Below are positions 6,498 through 13,226 of a stretch of DNA of 16,980 bases, one piece after another (the stretch's first letter is position 1; the number at the start of each line of letters is the position of its first letter). The stretch spans positions 1 to 16,980 of the forward strand of contig CAZVPF010000053.1 in NCBI GenBank assembly GCA_964628195.1. Reading direction: 5' to 3'. Source of the stretch: CAZVPF01 sp964628195 (GTDB lineage Bacteria; Planctomycetota; Phycisphaerae; Sedimentisphaerales; Anaerohalosphaeraceae). The position numbers and the translations under genes were made by a program. The notes under the pieces are model-generated. The model made no database searches. It was not told the DNA's origin and worked only from the letters and a program-made list of their open reading frames with translations.

Positions 6498-8045
6498 TTA
6501 TTTCGCGGCAAGTCTATTAAAAACGGCCTGTCGCATGACTTTTTCGTCTGCGGGGGCGGAAGTGAATATTTCGTGCTGGGCCATTGCCTGGTAGATGAAC
6601 ATTTCGACACCGCTTATGACGGCGGCACCGGCGGCTTTTGCCTCTTTAAGCAGGCGGGTTTCGAGTGGGTTGTAGATCGTGTCGAAGACGAGCATGTCTT
6701 TTTTTATGTACCTTTGGGGCAGGGGGGTTGAGTCGGTGTCTGGGTGCATTCCGAGGCTGGTGCAGTTTATTATTACTTCGGCATTCATATCGGCAAGGGC
6801 TTCGAGGGGGGCGGATTTGCATTTGAATACGTCGGCAAGGCGTTTTGCTTTATCGGCGGTTCGGTTGTATATGGTTATGTGTGCGCCGACATCTGCGAGG
6901 CCGGCGACGATTGCGCGGGCGACTCCGCCTGCGCCGATAACGGCGACATGTTTCTGGTGCAGGCCGTGCCTGTCAATTTTCATTGCGGAAGTCAGGGATC
7001 GCATCGCGCCTTCGCAGTCGGTATTGTAGCCTGTTATTATTCCGCCGAAGCCGACTTTGAGCGTGTTAAGTGCGCCGATGTTCTCGGCGAGCGGTTCTAT
7101 GTATTCGCCTTTGCCGCGGACATAAGAAAGCGCGGCTGTTTTATGCGGGATAGTTACACTAAATCCCCTGAATCCGAGCCACGGCCGGGATGAAACATTT
7201 TCCAGGAATTCGCTTAAATCCTTGCTTTCGCCCTGGACATGTATGGGCAGGTAGAGGGAGTTTGCGCCGTTGTGTTCAAAGCACGCGTTGAATATCGCCG
7301 GGCTCATGGAGTGGGCGACCGGGTCGCCGATTACACCGTAAAATTCGGTATCCGCGTCGATGCTGTCCCAGCGGTAAAGGGATTTTGCATCCTGCAAAGT
7401 AAGCTGCCCCGGCGCACTTGCCGAAGCTTCGTCCAGGCTCATATAACTTACAAGGCCGCCGAGCTTTTTGCATATCAGCCGGGATATCTGTCCGGCCTGT
7501 CCCATGCACATTATTATGGAGCCGGGGTTTTCGCGCAGCAGGTCAAAAGCGGCAAAGCAGTCGTTGATATGTTCCGCGGTGTAGACTATTTTGACGACGG
7601 CTTCGGGATAGAGGGTTATTATTTCCTCGTAGAGCATTTCGAGGTTGTCGAACTGCTGGTGGAAGTCGTGCGCCGAGAGGATAAGTCGGGTTTGGCTTTT
7701 ATTCAGCGCGGTTTTCAGTTCATGCTCGAGCTGGTTCTTGAAATTCACGGCTTCGCAGTCTATGTAGTCGACATTCATGGACACTGCGTGCAGCAGGGCG
7801 TTAAGGCGTGCCTGCTGTGTATAATTGTTCTTTCCACCTTCCCTTGGGTCCCTGCAGGTGAAAATTATCTTCAGGCCGGTGTTTTTGGCTTCACTTATAT
7901 AACGCCTGAGGATGTCTTCGTTAATTTCTTTGAGGAAATCCGCGCGTAACTCAAGCATCAAGGCTCCCTGTTTTTGGGCTTTTTCAAGGAGCCCCGATGC
8001 CTGTTCGATACTTTCTGCCGTTATTGCAACTGCTGGATAAGTCAT
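6498..8045 (-). CDS. aroDE: bifunctional type I 3-dehydroquinate dehydratase / shikimate dehydrogenase
   Basis: This 515-residue fusion carries out two successive shikimate-pathway steps. Residues 1-225 form a type I dehydroquinase: ELRAD (32-36), the catalytic His126 in SAHDF, the Schiff-base Lys152 in VVKIVYTA, and SAPGQ near 210-214. Residues about 235-515 form shikimate dehydrogenase: VIGDPVAHSMSP, SVTIPHK with catalytic Lys302, YNTDCEGA with Asp343, the nucleotide loop GAGGVARA (371-378), NRT (394-396, the usual NADP-selecting motif), NCTSLGM and GVEMFIYQAM. Such fusions are known from plants, chlamydiae and planctomycetes. AGGGGG lies very close to the ATG. It is 56 nt downstream of the redoxin gene and 60 nt upstream of argG. 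Confidence 0.96.
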   Translation of the reverse strand: MTYPAVAITAESIEQASGLLEKAQKQGALMLELRADFLKEINEDILRRYISEAKNTGLKIIFTCRDPREGGKNNYTQQARLNALLHAVSMNVDYIDCEAVNFKNQLEHELKTALNKSQTRLILSAHDFHQQFDNLEMLYEEIITLYPEAVVKIVYTAEHINDCFAAFDLLRENPGSIIMCMGQAGQISRLICKKLGGLVSYMSLDEASASAPGQLTLQDAKSLYRWDSIDADTEFYGVIGDPVAHSMSPAIFNACFEHNGANSLYLPIHVQGESKDLSEFLENVSSRPWLGFRGFSVTIPHKTAALSYVRGKGEYIEPLAENIGALNTLKVGFGGIITGYNTDCEGAMRSLTSAMKIDRHGLHQKHVAVIGAGGVARAIVAGLADVGAHITIYNRTADKAKRLADVFKCKSAPLEALADMNAEVIINCTSLGMHPDTDSTPLPQRYIKKDMLVFDTIYNPLETRLLKEAKAAGAAVISGVEMFIYQAMAQHEIFTSAPADEKVMRQAVFNRLAAK

Positions 8046-8101
8046 GCCCCCTGTATAACGTGCTTACCCATTTTTTGCAAGCAAAAACGTCAGATGCGGT
8101 T

Positions 8102-8836
8102 TTAACCTGCGTATTTAACCGTGCACCCTACGGGCTTAACGTAAGGAGTGGTTACTTCCCTGCCTTGTGTTATTTCTTTAAGGGCGTTGTCGAGGTAAGG
8201 TATATACTCACCGTCCGGGGCCTTGCCGCGATGGGCGTTGTCGACCGGACCTTCGTAGACTATTTGCCCGTTCTTGTGGATAATGAACATGTGCGGGGTA
8301 TTGGTCGCTTCGAACATGTGTCCAACTTTCCCGCTGCGGTCGTTTAGTATCGGGTAGGGCAGGTCGAACTTTTCAACCCACTGCGCGTCAGCCGAAGCGG
8401 GCACGTGATGGGTGCTGTTTATCGCAAGCCATACAACCCCCTGGTCGTCCCATTTCTCGGCGAGGTTCTTGAAAGTTCCTTTTTCATAATGGGGCTTTAC
8501 GAACGGGCATTCGTGGTTAAACCATTCGAGGACTACTATCTTACCGGCGAAGTCCGCGAGTGTTACTTCCTGACCAAGATGATTTTCAAGCGTAAAGTTC
8601 ATCTTGTTAAATGCTGAGATATTGCCCGTTGATTCCTCGGCGTGGGCTTTGTTTTTGCCGGCAGAACATGAGCCTGTCAAGGGGCACGTTGAAGTCATTG
8701 CCTCGCCATGTGAATGGTCGTGTCCCCCGGATGCTTTTGCAGGTTCCGGGCTTTTATTGGCGGTTACCGCAATTACCGCACCTATAGCCACAAGCAAAAC
8801 AATTCCTATAATAATTTGTAATGTTTTTGGTTTCAT
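8102..8836 (-). CDS. membrane-anchored redoxin (AhpC/TSA-like thioredoxin fold) with His/Cys-rich linker
   Basis: This 244-residue protein has one N-terminal membrane segment (about 6-25), then a short linker rich in possible metal ligands (HDHSHGEAM, then CPLTGSC with Cys51 and Cys57), then a thioredoxin-fold domain (about 78-225) in the periplasm. The active-site region reads FNHECPFVKPHYE with one cysteine (Cys110) and no CxxC; the cis-proline motif is NTPHMFII. A second cysteine near the end (Cys238, VGCTVKY) may be the resolving partner. The ATG at 8836 is chosen because AAAGGA precedes it at good spacing; the in-frame ATG at 8869 has no such site and would add 11 polar residues before the membrane segment. 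Peroxidase or thiol-reductase activity is inferred. A TTAGC-type dyad lies just upstream. Confidence 0.85.
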   Translation of the reverse strand: MKPKTLQIIIGIVLLVAIGAVIAVTANKSPEPAKASGGHDHSHGEAMTSTCPLTGSCSAGKNKAHAEESTGNISAFNKMNFTLENHLGQEVTLADFAGKIVVLEWFNHECPFVKPHYEKGTFKNLAEKWDDQGVVWLAINSTHHVPASADAQWVEKFDLPYPILNDRSGKVGHMFEATNTPHMFIIHKNGQIVYEGPVDNAHRGKAPDGEYIPYLDNALKEITQGREVTTPYVKPVGCTVKYAG

Positions 8837-8872
8837 TTCCGTTTCCTTTCGGATGATTTTAGTTACCATAAA

Positions 8873-8890
8873 TGTTAGCCATAGCTAACA
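8873..8890. promoter_or_regulatory. perfect inverted repeat upstream of the redoxin gene (candidate operator)
   Basis: TGTTAGC (8873-8879), spacer CATA, GCTAACA (8884-8890) make a perfect 7-4-7 dyad whose near edge is 36 nt before the redoxin ATG. The GTTAGC...GCTAAC arms recall binding sites of DtxR/MntR-type metalloregulators, which share TTAGG/GGCTAA-like half-sites, but the match is loose. With the His/Cys-rich linker in the protein, metal- or redox-dependent control is plausible. This is inference. Confidence 0.4.
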
Positions 8891-9045
8891 ATTTATACTT
8901 AAACCGCTGTCCAGGGTTTTAGAATATTCATTGGATTATTCAAAAATAGGTATAAATACCCACACTAACTGGACATGAAAGAGCTTCTTTAGTCCGGTAA
9001 AAATAGTTTTTTTGGGCAAAATGTGTAATTATTGAATCCCCCGGG
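8891..9045. repeat. divergent intergenic region with alternative hairpins
   Basis: The segment holds three related elements: TGTCCAG (8908-8914), CTGGACA (8969-8975) and GTCCGGT (8992-8998). The middle one can pair with the first (7 bp, long spacer) or, as ACTGGAC with one G-U pair, with the third. The second option is reinforced by an inner stem AAAGA/TCTTT (8978-8982 / 8986-8990) with loop GCT. An A5-TAG-T7 hairpin (8999-9013) and a GGTAT-AA-ATACC palindrome (8949-8960) lie alongside. No ORF is present. It may be a leader or operator cluster for the redoxin gene, since the propeller gene's promoter begins downstream of it. Confidence 0.35.
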
Positions 9046-9075
9046 TTGACAAAATAGTAAAATTATTTGTATAAT
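9046..9075 (+). promoter_or_regulatory. consensus sigma-70 promoter of the beta-propeller gene
   Basis: A perfect -35 TTGACA (9046-9051) is followed after 18 nt by a perfect -10 TATAAT (9070-9075). Transcription should start near 9082, giving a leader of about 39 nt with GGAGG at 9111-9115 before ATG 9121. Both hexamers match consensus fully, so strong, largely constitutive expression is likely. Confidence 0.8.
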
Positions 9076-9120
9076 CAGGTTTTGTGGGCAATTTGTAAAT
9101 TAAATGATTCGGAGGCAAAA

Positions 9121-10548
9121 ATGAGACAGCACAAGGGTAATTTACCAGGAACCACCGTGACGGTATTATTAATGATTCTGGTTTTCTGTTCGAGCGCATA
9201 TGCGCTTCTGGAGGTGACTGAGGGACAGGACCTTGCGGGCAACCCCTATTCCTATATTTGCGCCCTGTCGCCTGATGGGGCTTACGCTGCTATGGGCGGT
9301 GAGGGAAGTAATAATATAATTATTTACGATGCTTCGACCGGGGCAGTTGTTGGTAATATTGTGCTTGCTTCGGGCGGATCGGAAAAAATAGATATTTCAG
9401 AGAACGGGGACTATGTGGTCGTCGGAACGCAAGACAGTAAAGTTTATTGTTATGATAAGACCGGCACTTTCAAGTGGAGCCAGAGTTTATCTGCCGGGGA
9501 GGTTCAGGTCGCTATAACGCCGGACGGCAGCAAGGTTTTCGCAGCTGCATTGGATACTTTTTACAGAATTGACGTTTCCACCGGAATTATAGAGAAAACA
9601 ACATTGATTGATGACCGCGGATGGGCCATATGGGATATTTCGGTCAGCACTGCAGGTGACAGGATAGTTTTGAGGACGAACTCAGATATCATAATTACAG
9701 ATCAGGATGGTAATGAGTTATATTTTTATGATATAGTTACGGGCAATTACATGCACAGCGCCGATATCTCACCGGACGGGACCCAGTTTGCCGTGACGTA
9801 CAGAGACCCAAGCATTGGATTTTACCTGGCATTGTACACTATCGGCACCGGGCAGGAATGGTTACAGGTAATGCCGGACTTTTCACACTGCAAGATGGAC
9901 GAGAACGGCAGAGTTTACAGCAGTACACAAAACGATGATAATAAGATATGGAACAACAACAGCACGGAGATTATTTCATGGGGCACTACAGGACTGAATT
10001 ATTTGGATGTCGCTCATGACGGAACCCGGTTTTTGGATGCCTATACGTCTCAAGATGCCAGGGTTTATGAGATCGATGATGTTTATACCTGCTACCCGGA
10101 CTTGTACATGCAGGCGTATCTTGAAAAGATTGACACCACCACCAGCGCTACTTACGACATTTATACGTTTACGCTGGGTAACTGGAACGATCTGCCGGAT
10201 GAGCTTTTCGTGCCATCGCCGGAACTTCCTGCACAAGGTCTTAACACACAAGCGAGCAGGACGTATGTCAGAGTTAAAGGCGACAATGGATTACTGTACG
10301 GTTTCTCCTACGTTGCGGTATATGATACATCCTTTTTTGACGGCATTGATGTATTTATAAACAAAACCACAGCGAAGCCGGATAATTTTTATTTCGAGCT
10401 TTGGGACCGCAAGTGTGATATTTATATGAATTCAACTTATATGTACGCAGACAGGGGCTGCCCGATAGGGGATTTGAACGGTGACTGCATAGTGAACCTT
10501 ATCGACCTGGGTATGATGTCGCAAAGGTGGTTGTTCGATAATAATTAA
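9121..10548 (+). CDS. secreted seven-bladed beta-propeller protein with C-terminal dockerin-like motif
   Basis: The 475-residue protein begins with a signal peptide (hydrophobic 11-25, likely cut after AYA at 26-28). About seven WD/PQQ-like repeats follow, each marked by a short S/D-x-DG turn: ALSPDG, DISENG, AITPDG, SVSTAGD, DISPDG, KMDENG and DVAHDG. This suggests one seven-bladed propeller (about 30-325). A beta-rich region (about 330-445) comes next. The last 26 residues contain one dockerin-type calcium-binding half, GDLNGDCIVNLIDL...WL (450-471), a feature common on secreted Phycisphaerae proteins. The frame is open further upstream, but ATG 9121 has GGAGG 5 nt before it and lies behind the promoter. 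Its ligand is unknown. It converges with the next gene, 8 nt apart. Confidence 0.85.
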   Translation: MRQHKGNLPGTTVTVLLMILVFCSSAYALLEVTEGQDLAGNPYSYICALSPDGAYAAMGGEGSNNIIIYDASTGAVVGNIVLASGGSEKIDISENGDYVVVGTQDSKVYCYDKTGTFKWSQSLSAGEVQVAITPDGSKVFAAALDTFYRIDVSTGIIEKTTLIDDRGWAIWDISVSTAGDRIVLRTNSDIIITDQDGNELYFYDIVTGNYMHSADISPDGTQFAVTYRDPSIGFYLALYTIGTGQEWLQVMPDFSHCKMDENGRVYSSTQNDDNKIWNNNSTEIISWGTTGLNYLDVAHDGTRFLDAYTSQDARVYEIDDVYTCYPDLYMQAYLEKIDTTTSATYDIYTFTLGNWNDLPDELFVPSPELPAQGLNTQASRTYVRVKGDNGLLYGFSYVAVYDTSFFDGIDVFINKTTAKPDNFYFELWDRKCDIYMNSTYMYADRGCPIGDLNGDCIVNLIDLGMMSQRWLFDNN

Positions 10549-10556
10549 CGCGATTT

Positions 10557-11564
10557 TCAGTCCCAGTCAATCTGCTCGGTTTCATCGACAAGTTCGCTTA
10601 GTCGTGATTCTACTGCGTCGTCTTTCTTTTCTTCGAGCTTGCGGACTTCTGCTTCACGTTTTTCGAGCTGATGTTCGAGTCTTTCCAGCCGCTCGCGCAG
10701 GTTTTCATACTGCAGCTCTTTCTGACGGACGATCAGGTCGAAACGGATCGAGATAACCTCGCGGAGCTCTTCGATAAGCTGCTCGCGCTCGCTGCCCTCG
10801 GCGGCGAGAATCTCCTGAAGAAGTTCGTCACGCTGGTCCTTGAGTTCAAGGTCGGTTTTAAGTATTTCAGCGAGTTCCGGGTTGTCCTTTTCTGCCGACA
10901 TTATCTGGCCGTATTTTTTCGCCATTTGTGCGAGTTTTTCGCCGTAGCGGTCAGGGTTTTCTTCAAGGGTCTGACGCAGCATTTCGGCCTGTTCGGGGTA
11001 TTGTTCTTCGAGCCAGTTGAGGAACTGGCGCTGCTTGTTTTCCATTCGCTGCTTGAGCATTTCTCTGCCCTGCATGCGGGGCTTTCTTCCGCGATGCTGG
11101 TCGGGCCGGTCGCCTTCGGTTTCCGGGCGGTTCCCTCGGCCCTGGAAGCGGTCGGGGACCTGCGGGGCGGGGAAATCTTCCTCGCCGGGCTCAGGCCGGG
11201 GGTTGAGTTTTTCTGCGTGCCGCTCGACCATTTCGTCGAAGTGACGTTCCATCAGATCGCGGACCGTGTCGTGCAGTTCGCCGTAGAACTGGTCGGGGTC
11301 GTCTTCGCGAAGCTGCTGCAGCTGCTGTCCACGTTCGGGTGCATGACGTTCGATGGCAAAAAGTATCCGGTCGATCTTATCTTCGGGCAGGCGGGAAAGC
11401 CATGCCTTGCGGTCCGGGCGGTTTATGTCCTGCCAGATGTCGTCATAGTTTTGTTCCTGTTCGGGCGGCGGGGCGGGGCGGTCAAAGTCTTCGTCGGCTC
11501 TTGCCGGAAGTGCCGCTGTTAATATAAGCATTGCGAGTGTGGTGAGTAATATGTTGTGTTTCAT
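10557..11564 (-). CDS. secreted coiled-coil protein with internal duplication, third gene of ECF sigma unit
   Basis: I do not recognise this 335-residue family. A signal peptide is clear (hydrophobic 4-20, likely cut after ARA). A helical, very charged protein follows. Two related segments (about 70-108 and 184-222) share E-x-x-PE----L--L-E-(D/N)PD--YGE-L; the region between them (about 121-165) is Pro/Gly/Arg-rich. Residues about 240-325 are a long Glu/Lys/Arg heptad region, probably a coiled coil. There is no cysteine. It starts 2 nt after the stop of the membrane protein gene in the ECF sigma operon. It may be a periplasmic chaperone or sensor analogous in position to CpxP/Spy or RseB, but that is only context. 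Confidence 0.75.
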   Translation of the reverse strand: MKHNILLTTLAMLILTAALPARADEDFDRPAPPPEQEQNYDDIWQDINRPDRKAWLSRLPEDKIDRILFAIERHAPERGQQLQQLREDDPDQFYGELHDTVRDLMERHFDEMVERHAEKLNPRPEPGEEDFPAPQVPDRFQGRGNRPETEGDRPDQHRGRKPRMQGREMLKQRMENKQRQFLNWLEEQYPEQAEMLRQTLEENPDRYGEKLAQMAKKYGQIMSAEKDNPELAEILKTDLELKDQRDELLQEILAAEGSEREQLIEELREVISIRFDLIVRQKELQYENLRERLERLEHQLEKREAEVRKLEEKKDDAVESRLSELVDETEQIDWD

Positions 11565-11566
11565 TT

Positions 11567-12172
11567 TCAGCCTTTCCAGAAGTCCGCGTTTATGTCAATA
11601 TTTTCTATCGCCGATTCGATCGTGTCAAGCTTCGATGCGGTGTCGGTGCCGAGCCTCGTATCGATCACGGCCTGTTCGAGGCTGTCGAGGCTTTGTGCCA
11701 GGGCCGCGTAGGTATTTTCAGCCGACTTGTCGGCATTGTCGTTTTCGTCCTGCCAGAATGAATCGGCAGGGGGGATATTTGCAGCGGCGAGCGCAGGGGG
11801 GGAGGCCTCAACAGCAGGTTCGGGTTTTGCTTTTTCGGATGCGACGGGGGGGTAAGCCTGTTCGGGGCCGGTCGATGTGTACAGGCCGAAGTAAATAGCG
11901 GCAAAGGCGGCGAAGACGATGACGGCAGCGGCGGAGATCGCTTTTAGCAGCATCGTTTTCTTTGCTTTGGACGCGGGGGCAGTGCGGGCTTCAAGGGCGG
12001 TGTCTATCTGTGCCTTAATCTGTGCCTTTAGTTTTTCGCCTGCGTCGGGGGCGGGGTTCTGAGCGAACAGCTCATAGCCGTCTGCGAGGTCTTTTTCGAC
12101 CTGTGCAGCCGCTTCGGGGCCGTAAAGGCTGTTCAGCAGGTCGTTCAAGTTTTCTTTATTGTCGTTATTCAT
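11567..12172 (-). CDS. single-pass membrane protein in anti-sigma position
   Basis: The 201-residue protein has an acidic N-terminal cytoplasmic part (1-70), one membrane helix (about 74-98, LLKAISAAAVIVFAAFAAIYFGLY) and a Pro/Ala-rich then helical extracytoplasmic part (about 99-201). It overlaps the end of the ECF sigma gene by 8 nt and precedes the coiled-coil protein gene by 2 nt. Position and topology fit an anti-sigma factor that holds the sigma at the membrane. It has no cysteine, so the zinc-binding HxxxCxxC motif of common anti-sigmas is absent. No family similarity was recognised, so the role rests on context alone. Confidence 0.7.
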   Translation of the reverse strand: MNNDNKENLNDLLNSLYGPEAAAQVEKDLADGYELFAQNPAPDAGEKLKAQIKAQIDTALEARTAPASKAKKTMLLKAISAAAVIVFAAFAAIYFGLYTSTGPEQAYPPVASEKAKPEPAVEASPPALAAANIPPADSFWQDENDNADKSAENTYAALAQSLDSLEQAVIDTRLGTDTASKLDTIESAIENIDINADFWKG

Positions 12173-12716
12173 TTTCTTTTTCCATTATTTCTTTTAATTT
12201 TTTAACCGCCCTGTGCACCTTCGACAGCGTGGTGCCTATGGGCTCGTTTCGCATCTTTGCCAGTTCCTTGAAGCTCATTTCACCGTAAAATCTCAGTGTA
12301 ACCAGTTCAGCGGTCTCAGGGTCGAGCGACCGAATCGCCTGTGTCAGTTTTTCCTTCGTCTCAACCGCGATCATCTGATCGGCGTAAACCGGGTCGTAGT
12401 GTTCGACAACTTGCTCTGCAAGGCCCCGTTTAAGCTTCGCCTGGCGGTATTTCCTGCGCAGATGGTCGTGAAAGACGTTCGAGGCGATCGTAAAAAGCCA
12501 GTTTTCAAAAGAGCCGCCCCGGTACGAGGCGATTTTCTTCAGCAATTTCAGGTACATATCGCTCAGCAGGTCCGCGCTTGTCTGCCTTGAGCCTGTAAGC
12601 CGGAAAAAATAGCCGTAAAGCCTGTCGGAGTACAGATCGACCAGCGCGTGAAAGTCCTCGTTGCAGCCTTTTTTGCAACCGGCGATAATATTATTCAAAT
12701 GAGCGTCATCGGCCAT
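12165..12716 (-). CDS. ECF-type RNA polymerase sigma factor
   Basis: The 183-residue protein has only regions 2 and 4, as ECF sigmas do. Region 2 (about 20-92) reads FHALVDLYSDRLYGYFFRL, then DLLSDMYLKLLKKI and SFENWLFTIASNVFHDHLRRKYR, the core-binding and -10-binding part. Region 4 (about 125-180) has RSLDPETAELVTLRFYGEMSFKELA and a helix-turn-helix with IGTTLSKVHRAVKKLK for -35 recognition. The start codon is preceded by GAGAAA. It heads a three-gene unit and overlaps the membrane protein gene by 8 nt, which suggests tightly coupled production of sigma and its likely inhibitor. The promoters it recognises are unknown. Confidence 0.93.
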   Translation of the reverse strand: MADDAHLNNIIAGCKKGCNEDFHALVDLYSDRLYGYFFRLTGSRQTSADLLSDMYLKLLKKIASYRGGSFENWLFTIASNVFHDHLRRKYRQAKLKRGLAEQVVEHYDPVYADQMIAVETKEKLTQAIRSLDPETAELVTLRFYGEMSFKELAKMRNEPIGTTLSKVHRAVKKLKEIMEKENE

Positions 12717-12867
12717 AATTTCTCAACACAGGGACAGACGGCAGGCCCTGTTTTTTATTGCAAAGAAGAATATTTTTATGATAAACCTTGCGTAATGCTA
12801 TTACATCAGTATGGACAAAATGATATGATTATCATACCCATACTGCGTAGTTTATTTGGTTTTTCGC
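12717..12867. promoter_or_regulatory. upstream region of the ECF sigma operon with nested dyads
   Basis: CAGTATGG (12807-12814) and CCATACTG (12838-12845) are perfect 8-bp inverted arms. Between them lie two overlapping AT-rich dyads: ATGATA-TGAT-TATCAT (12820-12835) and TATGAT-T-ATCATA (12824-12836). The inner part resembles a Fur-box-like GATAAT array but with 14-nt rather than 15-nt geometry. The cluster starts about 90 nt before the sigma gene ATG, a reasonable distance for an operator. No convincing -35/-10 pair could be assigned, which would be expected if the promoter is read by the ECF sigma itself. Confidence 0.4.
12728..12759 (+). terminator. terminator-like hairpin facing + strand, ahead of the ECF sigma start
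   Basis: ACAGGG (12728-12733) and CCCTGT (12746-12751) form a 6-bp stem with a 12-nt loop, followed on the + strand by TTTTTTATT. No + strand gene ends here, so it could stop antisense transcription into this region. Read on the - strand, the same hairpin lies in the leader 11 nt before the sigma ATG and could affect ribosome access. The stem is short. Confidence 0.3.
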
Positions 12868-13185
12868 TTATAAATAGGGGTTTGTATCGGGGTTTTCGGG
12901 GTCCTGGCCGGTTTCGGGGCCATATTCGTCAAATTTCCAGCTATCCGCCTCTTCAATGTCGTCAATCTCGCGTTGTACATATTTAAATATTTTTTTGTGC
13001 ATAGGGGCAAGCTTTTCCTGCATCTTTATCATGTTAGAATAAGCCTGGACCAGCATATCAAGGCGGATAAGCTGCCACTTATTGAGACATTCAGGCTCCT
13101 TTATGTTGGTGAAAGGGTCGCATGTGAATGACTTTTTGCCGTCTTCGTGTACGGTGCAGAATTCGCAGTCTTTACACTGTATCAT
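12868..13185 (-). CDS. small Cys-cluster protein, function unknown
   Basis: This 105-residue protein begins with a cysteine cluster: CKDCEFC (Cys4, Cys7, Cys10), then Cys22 and Cys33, in a layout that suggests a small zinc-binding fold. A helical region (about 36-80, with KWQLIRLDMLVQAYSNM and MHKKIFKYVQREIDDIEE) follows, then an acidic Asp/Glu/Pro tail. I do not recognise the family. Cysteine spacing and the sensible domain layout support it being real. The start has no clear Shine-Dalgarno site. A - strand promoter (TTCAAA-17-TATAAT) lies about 65 nt upstream, overlapping the promoter of the divergent small gene. It could be an adaptor or a regulator. Confidence 0.65.
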   Translation of the reverse strand: MIQCKDCEFCTVHEDGKKSFTCDPFTNIKEPECLNKWQLIRLDMLVQAYSNMIKMQEKLAPMHKKIFKYVQREIDDIEEADSWKFDEYGPETGQDPENPDTNPYL

Positions 13186-13226
13186 GTTAATACCGTTAAA
13201 TTTAAGAAAATGAAATAATTCTTGTA

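Noticed and set aside
7239..7949. Open + frame of 236 codons opposite aroDE
   Set aside because: The complementary frame contains all catalytic motifs of AroD and AroE.
8072..8087. Palindrome TTTTTGC-AA-GCAAAAA between redoxin and aroDE as a terminator
   Set aside because: The 2-nt loop is too tight and the stem is mostly A-T. The 56-nt spacing is also compatible with co-transcription.
8837..8869. Earlier ATG for the redoxin
   Set aside because: It has no Shine-Dalgarno site. The later ATG has AAAGGA and leads directly into the membrane segment.
9067..9120. Upstream TTG start for the propeller protein
   Set aside because: It overlaps the -10 hexamer and lies before the predicted transcript start. 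ATG 9121 has GGAGG and begins a proper signal peptide.
10671..11522. Open + frame of 283 codons opposite the coiled-coil gene
   Set aside because: The - strand frame has a signal peptide, coiled coil and operon context. The + frame is a low-complexity Phe/Leu/Val mirror of Glu/Lys codons.
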